Part shown: positions 1-5,794 of the stretch, one piece after another | Position numbering within the stretch: the first letter of the stretch is position 1 | How the letters are laid out: every line of letters starts with the position of its first letter | Source: Bacteroides sp. | Lineage (GTDB): Bacteria > Bacteroidota > Bacteroidia > Bacteroidales > Bacteroidaceae | Direction: 5' to 3' | DNA: 5,794 bases | NCBI GenBank assembly: GCA_021204375.1 | Contig: JAJPZL010000032.1 | Coordinates: forward strand, 458 to 6,251 | Position numbers and translations under genes: made by a program | The notes under the pieces: model-generated | Told to the model about the DNA's origin: nothing | Databases searched by the model: none | Seen by the model: only the letters and a program-made list of their open reading frames with translations

Positions 1-18
1 GTACCCGGGCGACAGAAA

Positions 19-52
19 AGAGCCCTCTTTCCCGGGGGAGAAAGAGGGCTCT
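19..52 (-). terminator. Intrinsic (Rho-independent) terminator of the efflux operon
   Basis: A perfect 12-bp inverted repeat pairs 19-30 (AGAGCCCTCTTT) with 41-52 (AAAGAGGGCTCT). A further C-G pair at 31/40 leaves an 8-nt loop. Read on the minus strand, the GC-containing stem is followed at once by a short T-rich tract (CTCTTTTCTG). On the plus strand it is followed by GCAGGTG, so the signal is directional and serves the minus-strand operon. It begins 34 bases beyond the channel gene stop, the expected place for the end of a three-gene transcript. The T-tract is short, so termination strength is uncertain. Confidence 0.88.
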
Positions 53-53
53 G

Positions 54-68
54 CAGGTGAATTACCTG
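54..68. repeat. Small inverted repeat CAGGT-GAATT-ACCTG between the channel gene stop and the terminator
   Basis: Five bases at 54-58 pair with 64-68 around a 5-nt spacer. It lies directly beside the terminator stem in the 3' untranslated region and could form a small hairpin in the message. At this length chance occurrence is quite possible and no function is claimed. Confidence 0.3.
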
Positions 69-85
69 ATCAACAAAATGAAAAG

Positions 86-1453
86 TTATTTTTCCGGATA
101 TTCTGCGATCTCGCGTCCGCCACCCAGGGCCCGGTAGAGGTTGATGATACTTTGTATCTCACTGTACCGATCGGATATTCCGGCCAGTTGCGCCGAAAGA
201 AGTGACTGGCGGGCGGTCAATATTTCAAGATAGGTGGTTGAACCGTGCCGCATCAGTAGCTCAGTACTCTCCAGCGCCTGTTCCATAGCTGCGATCTGTT
301 TTACCCGGATCTCCTGTTTATTGCGGGCTGCCTGGTATTGCGCCAGGGTGTTATTGACTTCAGCTCCGGCGTTCAGCAAGGTTTGCTGAAAGTTCAGTGC
401 AGCATCCTGCTGGCGGGCCTGGGATATTTTAACCTTGGATTTGTGAATACCTTTGTTAAAGAGGGGCTGGGTGAGCGAACCGGCAGCTGTGAGCAATAGT
501 TTACCCGGGTTTACAATGTAACTTCCGGCACTGTTGGTCCATCCGGCTACTCCACTCAGCTTCAACGAAGGATAAAGCGAAGCACGGGCTTCATTGGTAA
601 CATAATGAGCCTCCATCAGGGCGTATTCCGCACTTCGTACATCGGGACGCCAGGCAAGCAGTTGCAAAGGAATTCCCGTGCTGAGTTCTGTCGGAAAGGT
701 CTGCTCTTCCATTCTGCCCCGTTTAACAGGCTGGGGAGTCTCCATCAGGAGGAGGGAAAGAGCATTTTCCACCTCTGTGATCTGTTGGCGTATATCTTCC
801 AAAGAGGCTTTTGTGGCATAGTAAGTTCCCTCTATCTGCCTGACTCCGGCCTCGGTGGTCATGCCCGCCTCTTTCATAGCCTGCATGGTTTCCAGGCTTT
901 CCCGCCAGCTTTCTGCCGTATGAGCCGTAATTTCATACTGCATATCCAGCATCAGCAATGTGTAGTAATAGTTAGTAATGGCTGAGATCAGCCCGGTCCG
1001 TACTGCCTGTTTATACTCTTTTGTTTGCAGATAAGCTGCTTTACTCCCTTTTTTGGCATTTTGCAAACGGCCGAACACATCGATCTCCCAGCTGGAAGCT
1101 ACCGGCAAGGTATAAGTTTTCGTGGCTGCCGAGCCATCAAAACTGCTCAGGGCGCCTTCCGGAGCCAGATGCAGGGAAGGCAGGAAGGCTAAGCGCACTG
1201 TCATCAGGGCAGCCTCTGCCTGACGAATGGTAAGCTGTGCACTTTGCAGATCATAATTATTCTCCAGTCCCCTGTAGATGAGCTCCTGCAGGTAAGGGTT
1301 CGTAAAGAGTTCCTGCCATTGCAGATCTCTTAATGAGGTGGTGTCCTTCTCCTGGTAAGTCTCTCCGAAGAGATCATCCGTTTCCACTTCCGGACGGTGA
1401 TAGGGTTTATAGATCCCGCAGCTGGTGAAACACACCAGGCTGCATAGTATCAT
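86..1453 (-). CDS. RND efflux outer-membrane channel lipoprotein, NodT/OprM (TolC-like) family
   Basis: This 455-residue protein would form the trimeric outer-membrane exit duct of the pump. Family marks appear in order: WQELFTNPYLQELI near 46-59, the first OEP repeat with SWEIDVFGRLQNA at 121-133, a long alpha-helical region with heptad-like Ala/Gln/Leu content, the second repeat beginning LLAWRPDVRSAEYAL at 265-279, YPSLKLSG at 294-301, and the closing INLYRALGGG at 437-446. Length is typical. The N-terminus from ATG 1453 is MILCSLVCFTSCG, with a plausible lipobox Cys at residue 12, but the signal is very short and lacks the usual basic residues. An upstream ATG at 1464-1462, overlapping the permease TGA as ATGA, would give MRKIMILCSLVCFTSC if one A were added to the A4 run at 1456-1459. 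As read, that ATG stops after MRK. It is the last gene of the operon, followed by the terminator. Confidence 0.93.
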   Translation of the reverse strand: MILCSLVCFTSCGIYKPYHRPEVETDDLFGETYQEKDTTSLRDLQWQELFTNPYLQELIYRGLENNYDLQSAQLTIRQAEAALMTVRLAFLPSLHLAPEGALSSFDGSAATKTYTLPVASSWEIDVFGRLQNAKKGSKAAYLQTKEYKQAVRTGLISAITNYYYTLLMLDMQYEITAHTAESWRESLETMQAMKEAGMTTEAGVRQIEGTYYATKASLEDIRQQITEVENALSLLLMETPQPVKRGRMEEQTFPTELSTGIPLQLLAWRPDVRSAEYALMEAHYVTNEARASLYPSLKLSGVAGWTNSAGSYIVNPGKLLLTAAGSLTQPLFNKGIHKSKVKISQARQQDAALNFQQTLLNAGAEVNNTLAQYQAARNKQEIRVKQIAAMEQALESTELLMRHGSTTYLEILTARQSLLSAQLAGISDRYSEIQSIINLYRALGGGREIAEYPEK

Positions 1454-1460
1454 TATTTTC

Positions 1461-2996
1461 TCATTTTTTTCCTTCTTTTTTACGTTTTTCGTTTTCTTCC
1501 AACTCTGTCTGGATAGCCCAGTCCGGGTTAAAGTTGATATCTACCGGCCTTAATTTTTCCTGCAGGTACTGGAAGGTAATAAACAGGGATGGTACCAGGA
1601 ACAGGAGTGCCAGTGTACCGATCAGCATACCTCCTACAGCTCCTGTTCCCAACGAACTGTTACCATTCGCACCTACTCCGGTGGAGAATACCAGCGGAAG
1701 CAGACCAAAGATCATGGTCAGGGCCGTCATCAGGATCGGACGCAGACGGGCTTTGGCTGCGGCAAGGGCAGCTGCTGCCAGGGACATACCGCTGGCCCGT
1801 CGTTCGGTGGCATATTTGGTAAGGAGAATAGCTGTTTTGGATAGCAGGCCGATCAACATGATCAGGCCGGTTTGCAGGTAAATATTATTTTCCAGTCCTA
1901 TTAATTGGGCGAAAAGGAAACTTCCCATTAGTCCGCAGGGTACGGAAAGAATAACTGCGAACGGGATCAGGAAACTCTCATACAGCGCACTCAGGATGAG
2001 GTAGATCAGCAATGTACAGATACCGAAGATAATGATCGTATTGTTGGTGGTCTGGCTTTCTTCGCGGCTGATACCTGCAAAGTCATATCCATATCCCTGC
2101 GGTAATACCTCAGCTGCTACCTCCCGGATGGCGTTGATCGCATCTCCTGTACTATAGCCATCAGCCGAAGTCCCGTTTATGGCAATGGAGTTATACATGT
2201 TGAAACGGTTCAGCGCATCCGCACCATACACCCGGGTCAGTTTCACAAACTGGCTGATAGGAGCCATCTCACCATTGATCCGTACAAATACCTTATCCAG
2301 CGATTCCGGGTCGAGCCGATACTCCGGAGCAGCCTGTATCATTACATAATAGATCTTCGAAAAACGGTTAAAGTTAGATACATACTGCCCTCCGTAATAT
2401 CCCGACAAGGTAGAGAGTACCTCAGCCGGGGAGATACCTGCCCGTTTACACCGGACTGCATCTACATCTATCAGCCATTGCGGGTTGTTAATACTGAAAG
2501 AGGAGTAAGCTGTCGCAATTTCAGGCCGCTGGTTCAGGGCTGCTATAAATTGCTGGGTATAATTATAGAAAACTGTGAAATCACCTCCTTTCTTATCCTG
2601 TACATACATATCAAAACCGTTACCGGTACCATATCCGGTGATCATCGGGGGAGCCAGGGCAAAAACACTCGCATCTTTGATATCGGCAGTGCGCCGGTAA
2701 ATATCGGCAATGACGGCTTTTACATCGTCCTCTTTCTTTTTACGCTCCTCCCAGGGTTTTAATTTCATGGTGATCATACCGTAAGAAGTACCCTGTCCGC
2801 CGATCATTCCGTAACCTGCTACACGCGAGTAATGCAAAAACTGGGGAAGATCTTTAATACGCTCTTCAACCTCCAGCATTACATGCTCGGTATGTTTCAG
2901 GGAGCTACCCGGAGCTGTATTTACGTTGATAAATACCACTCCCATATCTTCGTCCGGTACCAGGCCGGTTTTGGTATTGTTCATTAATACGACCAA
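1461..2996 (-). CDS. RND permease C-terminal half (fragment: residues 553-1063 of the repaired protein)
   Basis: This open frame of 511 codons from a TTG (first ATG at 2984) holds the second repeat of the permease. It is in the same frame as the upstream half. The 12 codons between the TAG and this TTG (LTWSTLGLCIVA) form the first part of TM7, so any restart here would cut TM7. Recognisable parts are TKTGLVPDEDMG after TM7, a glycine-rich periplasmic loop (GYGMIGGQGTSYG) in the position of the AcrB switch loop, the second porter and docking region, and TM8-TM12 between about 871 and 1028. The lysine of GLLSKTAILL and the RLRPILMT motif complete the proton relay. The protein ends in a highly charged cytoplasmic tail (ELEENEKRKKEGKK). 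No ribosome-binding site or start is apparent between the halves, so independent expression seems unlikely. The TGA stop at 1461-1463 abuts the start region of the channel gene. Confidence 0.8.
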   Translation of the reverse strand: MVVLMNNTKTGLVPDEDMGVVFINVNTAPGSSLKHTEHVMLEVEERIKDLPQFLHYSRVAGYGMIGGQGTSYGMITMKLKPWEERKKKEDDVKAVIADIYRRTADIKDASVFALAPPMITGYGTGNGFDMYVQDKKGGDFTVFYNYTQQFIAALNQRPEIATAYSSFSINNPQWLIDVDAVRCKRAGISPAEVLSTLSGYYGGQYVSNFNRFSKIYYVMIQAAPEYRLDPESLDKVFVRINGEMAPISQFVKLTRVYGADALNRFNMYNSIAINGTSADGYSTGDAINAIREVAAEVLPQGYGYDFAGISREESQTTNNTIIIFGICTLLIYLILSALYESFLIPFAVILSVPCGLMGSFLFAQLIGLENNIYLQTGLIMLIGLLSKTAILLTKYATERRASGMSLAAAALAAAKARLRPILMTALTMIFGLLPLVFSTGVGANGNSSLGTGAVGGMLIGTLALLFLVPSLFITFQYLQEKLRPVDINFNPDWAIQTELEENEKRKKEGKK

Positions 2997-3032
2997 TGCT
3001 ACTATGCAGAGCCCCAGGGTAGACCAGGTCAG

Positions 3033-4520
3033 CTACGGACGTTTGATAAAGAAAAAGGCTCCATGCTGGTAGCGTTGTACCAGGATGTTGAACGAAGTAT
3101 TAAAAGCTTTCCGGAAGCGGGCTGCAAAATTGTCTTTCTCTTTTCCATCTTCATCCACATACGGTTTCAGCAGAAGGGCACAAAGAGCCGGTGCCAGTGT
3201 CAATGCGTTGATGGCCGAAATACCTACGGCTACAGCCATGGTGATACCGAACTGTGTATAGAAAGTTCCCGAAGTACCACCCATCAGCGATACCGGAATG
3301 AATACAGCCATGAATACCAGCGTAGAGGTAACAATGGCAGAACTGATCCCTTTAATAGCATCATTCGCCGCCATATAAGAGGAGCGGTATCCCACATCAA
3401 ACCTTGCCTGTACCGCCTCTACCACAATAATGGCATCGTCTACCACCGTACCGATGGTAAGTACCAGTGCAAAGAGCGTAAGCAGGTTTATACTGAATCC
3501 GGCAATCGCCAGGAAGGCAAATGTACCTACCAGCGATACAATTACACTGATGGAAGGGATCAGGGTAGACCGGATATCCTGCAGGAAGATATAGACAATG
3601 AGGATTACCAGAATGATTGCTTCGATCAATGTTTTAATTACTTCATGGATAGAAGCGTACAGGAAGTCATTGGTACTCATCAGCTCCATAATATCTATTC
3701 CTTCCGGTAAATCTTTACGGGCATCTTCCAGCAGCGCATCGATCTCTTTAATTACTTCGGTAGCATTACTTCCGGCAGTCTGGAATACCATACAGGATAT
3801 TCCCGGTTTACCGTTCGTAATACCTTCATAGTCATAAACCTGCTGCCCCAGTTCTATAGTAGCCACATCCTTTAACAAAAGCACTTCTCCGTCGGGCAGT
3901 GCACGGATCACCATCTCTTCGAACTCTTCCGGTAGTATCAGCCGTCCCCGGTATTTCATGGTATACTGAAAAGTCTGCCCGGCATTTTTACCGAATGCGC
4001 CGGTGGCCGACTCAATATTCTGCTCATTAAGTACAGCCGTGATATCGTCCGGTACCAGTCCGTACTGTGCCATCACATCCGGCTTCATCCAGATACGCAT
4101 GCTATAGTCACTTTCCATTACCCTCAGCTCACCTATACCGGTAATACGCATGATCTCCGGTTGCAGGTTAATCTTCAGGTAGTTTGCCAGGAAATTATTA
4201 TCATACGAGCCATCCGGGCTGTACAGGGAGAATATCTTCAGCATACTGGTTTGCCGCTTGATGGTCTGTACACCTACTTTGGTCACTTCGGCAGGCAACG
4301 ATCCGCTTGCTTTGGATACACGGTTCTGTACATTCACCGCTGCCATATCCGTGTCGGTACCCTGCTTAAAATATGCATTGATGGTTACACTCCCGGTATT
4401 GGTGACCGAGGAGGTCATATAAGTCATGTTCTCAACCCCGTTGATGGACTCTTCCAGCGGAGCGATCACACTGTTCTGCAAAGTTTCGGCACTTGCTCCT
4501 GTATAAGTGGTCATGACCAT
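3033..4520 (-). CDS. RND permease N-terminal half (fragment: residues 45-539 of the repaired protein)
   Basis: This open frame of 495 codons holds most of the first repeat of the permease. It begins at an internal ATG that corresponds to residue 45 of the repaired protein, so a product started here would lack TM1. Visible parts are the first periplasmic porter region (NGVENMTYMTSS, AAVNVQNRVSKA, TGIGELRVM), TM2 near repaired residues 337-357, TM3 365-385, TM4 389-412 with the essential Asp pair (DDAIIVVE), TM5 435-456 and TM6 471-496 (NALTLAPALCALLLKP). A short cytoplasmic linker with a basic amphipathic stretch follows. It ends at TAG after FFFIKRP, exactly where TM7 should begin. A gene caller would probably list it as a separate CDS. 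I regard it as part of one broken gene, because the same frame continues past the TAG with family-typical sequence. Confidence 0.8.
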   Translation of the reverse strand: MVMTTYTGASAETLQNSVIAPLEESINGVENMTYMTSSVTNTGSVTINAYFKQGTDTDMAAVNVQNRVSKASGSLPAEVTKVGVQTIKRQTSMLKIFSLYSPDGSYDNNFLANYLKINLQPEIMRITGIGELRVMESDYSMRIWMKPDVMAQYGLVPDDITAVLNEQNIESATGAFGKNAGQTFQYTMKYRGRLILPEEFEEMVIRALPDGEVLLLKDVATIELGQQVYDYEGITNGKPGISCMVFQTAGSNATEVIKEIDALLEDARKDLPEGIDIMELMSTNDFLYASIHEVIKTLIEAIILVILIVYIFLQDIRSTLIPSISVIVSLVGTFAFLAIAGFSINLLTLFALVLTIGTVVDDAIIVVEAVQARFDVGYRSSYMAANDAIKGISSAIVTSTLVFMAVFIPVSLMGGTSGTFYTQFGITMAVAVGISAINALTLAPALCALLLKPYVDEDGKEKDNFAARFRKAFNTSFNILVQRYQHGAFFFIKRP

Positions 4521-4659
4521 AACAGTAGGCGGTGCAATATCGGGGTATTGTTCAATGGGCAGGGTAGCCAGCCCGATGATACCCCCCCAGTACGATCACA
4601 ATGGAGATCACCGCCGAGAGTACAGGGCAGTCAATAAAATATTTAAGTTTCACACTATT

Positions 4660-5775
4660 TTACTCTTGAGTGGCCGGTTTTGTTTGAATAGATACTCCCG
4701 GTCGCATCAGTCCTACACCCTCCGCGACAATTACATCTCCCCGGGTGAGACCTGCCTCTACAATATACTCCTGTCCGTTGTTCACCGGAGTTACCTCTAT
4801 CATAGTGTGTTGAGGTATCTCATCCTCTACTTTATATACATACGTTTTATCCTGTATCTCCATGGTAGCGATCTGGGGGATCACTATGCAATTTTCTCTT
4901 TTATAGGGGATCACCACATTTCCCGAGTCCCCGCTGTGCAGCAGACGTCCTTCGTTGGGAAATACAGCCCGTAACGAAACACTGCCGGTAGTCTGGTCAA
5001 TGATCCCACTGATGGTTTCAATGCGTCCCGGCCGGGTATAGGTTGTTCCGTCGCTCAGCTTCAGCTGAATATCGGGCATAGAGCGCAGAGCCTCATCCAC
5101 CGAACCATACCGGCGGGTCAGAGCGAGCAACTGGTTCTCTGTCATGGAGAAATAGACATACATTTCCGCATTATCCGATACGGTAGTGAGCGGCCGGGGC
5201 GAACCTGAACTTACCAACGCACCTACCCGGTAAGGGATCGTTCCTACTATTCCGTCAGCCGGGCTCTTTACTACTGTATAAGAGAGGTTATTCTGTGCAT
5301 TCGTTTCCTGCGCTTCTGCCTGTGAAAGTTGCGCTTTGGCGGTAAGCAGATTGTTCTCTGCGGTAGAGAGCTCAAACTGTGAGATCACATTTCTGGCAAA
5401 AAGTTCTTTTTTACTATCATAGGTAAGCTGTGCGGTAGAAACTCCCGCTCTGGCTGCCTTCACATTTGCCTCTACCGTTTGCAGCGCTGCTTTGTATGGA
5501 ACCTGGTCAATGATAAAAAGAGTTTGTCCTTTTTTCACCTTTTCTCCCTCTTTTACTGCTACCTGAGAAATAAATCCTCCTACCTGCGGGTAGATCTCAA
5601 TATCCTGCCGCCCGCGGATAGCAGCGGGGTAAGTTTGTACCAATTCACGATTTGATGAGCTGATCCGGAGAGTGGCATATTCAGTTTCCTGCCTTATCTG
5701 CGTAGTTTGTTTACATCCGGTAAGCAATAAGGTTGCTCCCAGGATCGTCAGGGTCTTTACTGTTTCCTTTTTCAT
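4660..5775 (-). CDS. RND efflux periplasmic adaptor (membrane fusion protein) lipoprotein, AcrA/MexA type
   Basis: This 371-residue protein would be the periplasmic adaptor that bridges the RND permease and the outer-membrane channel. A lipoprotein signal is clear: basic MKKETVK, a hydrophobic core, then lipobox LTGC with the acylated cysteine at residue 21. The first lipoyl/barrel-sandwich half lies at about 57-92 (YPQVGGFISQV, VKEGEKVKKGQTLF). An Ala/Gln-rich alpha-helical hairpin runs from about 96 to 165 and should contact the channel. The second lipoyl half is at 167-200 (VKSPADGIVG), followed by a beta-barrel to about 290 (LHSGDSGNVVIP) and a membrane-proximal domain to the C-terminus. 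Length is normal for the family and no lesion is visible. The ATG at 5775 is preceded by an A-rich leader (AAGAATAAA) rather than a Shine-Dalgarno, as is common in Bacteroidetes. It is first in the operon; its TAA stop lies 6 bp before the permease GTG. Substrate cannot be inferred. Confidence 0.95.
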   Translation of the reverse strand: MKKETVKTLTILGATLLLTGCKQTTQIRQETEYATLRISSSNRELVQTYPAAIRGRQDIEIYPQVGGFISQVAVKEGEKVKKGQTLFIIDQVPYKAALQTVEANVKAARAGVSTAQLTYDSKKELFARNVISQFELSTAENNLLTAKAQLSQAEAQETNAQNNLSYTVVKSPADGIVGTIPYRVGALVSSGSPRPLTTVSDNAEMYVYFSMTENQLLALTRRYGSVDEALRSMPDIQLKLSDGTTYTRPGRIETISGIIDQTTGSVSLRAVFPNEGRLLHSGDSGNVVIPYKRENCIVIPQIATMEIQDKTYVYKVEDEIPQHTMIEVTPVNNGQEYIVEAGLTRGDVIVAEGVGLMRPGVSIQTKPATQE

Positions 5776-5794
5776 TTTATTCTTAAACTAATAC

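Larger units (their letters stand above)
1461..4653 (-). pseudogene. RND efflux permease, HAE-1/AcrB type, broken by a frameshift and an in-frame TAG
   Basis: This is the inner-membrane pump gene, a proton-driven exporter expected to work as a trimer. It cannot be read as one frame. Translation from GTG at 4653 gives the conserved start (KLKYFID, PVLSAVISI) but shifts at a G7 run (plus strand 4582-4588) and stops at TGA 4552-4554 after 33 residues. Removing one G restores GGIIGLATLPIEQYPDIAPP and continues into the large downstream frame. A second lesion is TAG at 3033-3035 (codon 540). Repaired, the protein has 1063 residues, close to AcrB. It carries the proton-relay pair D405-D406 in TM4 (VVDDAIIVVE), K939 in TM10 (GLLSKTAILL), and R969 and T976 (RLRPILMT) in TM11. 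Twelve membrane segments in two halves are recognisable, with a large periplasmic loop in each. I chose the GTG start because it gives the family's canonical N-terminus 6 bp after the adaptor stop and no ATG is available there. True decay and sequence error both fit; the rest of the gene shows no decay. Confidence 0.85.

Noticed and set aside
4..36. Repeated CCCGGG hexamers at 4-9 and 31-36
   Set aside because: One lies in the terminator loop and the other near the window edge. Six-base matches of this kind are expected by chance and show no further similarity around them.
605..1233. Plus-strand frames of 126 and 70 codons opposite the channel gene
   Set aside because: They are antisense shadows of the NodT/OprM-family gene, with no motif or leader of their own.
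1534..2762. Plus-strand frames of 77 to 115 codons opposite the C-terminal half of the permease
   Set aside because: They lie opposite conserved RND motifs such as RLRPILMT, and their composition reflects the complementary codons.
3063..3710. Plus-strand open frame of 215 codons opposite the permease
   Set aside because: It lies wholly antisense to well-conserved RND sequence, has a Gln/Tyr/Arg-rich composition without recognisable motifs, and lacks a plausible leader. It is a shadow of the minus-strand gene.
4161..4974. Overlapping plus-strand frames of 155 and 158 codons across the permease-adaptor junction
   Set aside because: They are antisense to clear coding sequence on the minus strand and overlap each other in different frames. 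No domain, signal or membrane pattern supports them.
5776..5794. Possible Bacteroidetes-type promoter (TAnnTTTG) upstream of the adaptor
   Set aside because: Only 19 bases precede the start, and no convincing match is present at a sensible distance. The promoter must lie outside the window.

Overview
The window holds one minus-strand operon for a tripartite RND (resistance-nodulation-division) multidrug-type efflux pump. Read in transcription order, from right to left, it contains a periplasmic adaptor lipoprotein (5775-4660), an inner-membrane RND permease of the HAE-1/AcrB type (4653-1461), an outer-membrane channel lipoprotein of the NodT/OprM type (1453-86), and an intrinsic terminator (52-19). 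Protein style (HAE-1 permease with TLPIEQYPDIAPPTV, a TTKTGLVPDED-like segment and a charged C-terminal tail), the adaptor-permease-channel gene order, A-rich rather than Shine-Dalgarno-like leaders and moderate GC all point to a Bacteroidales genome (Bacteroides, Parabacteroides or a relative). This is recognition by eye; the genus cannot be fixed from the window.

The adaptor is intact and complete. The outer-membrane factor is complete except that its N-terminus looks one base out of register with a better lipoprotein signal. The permease is not a single open frame. It is broken by an extra base in a C7/G7 run at 4582-4588 (codons 22-24, inside TM1) and by an in-frame TAG at 3033-3035 (codon 540, immediately before TM7). 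With both repaired the product is 1063 residues, the normal size for an AcrB-type pump, with all proton-relay residues in place. The lesions are therefore few and recent, or are sequence errors.

The genes are tightly packed, with 6 bp between adaptor and permease and 7 bp between permease and channel. They would form one transcript whose products assemble as an envelope-spanning export channel driven by the proton gradient. The promoter and any regulator lie beyond the right edge, since only 19 bases precede the adaptor start. No RNA gene, mobile element, CRISPR array or origin was seen, and no gene-free stretch exceeds about 85 bases. I see no new system here. The points worth a second look are the pattern of disruptions in and around the permease and what they mean for pump function.
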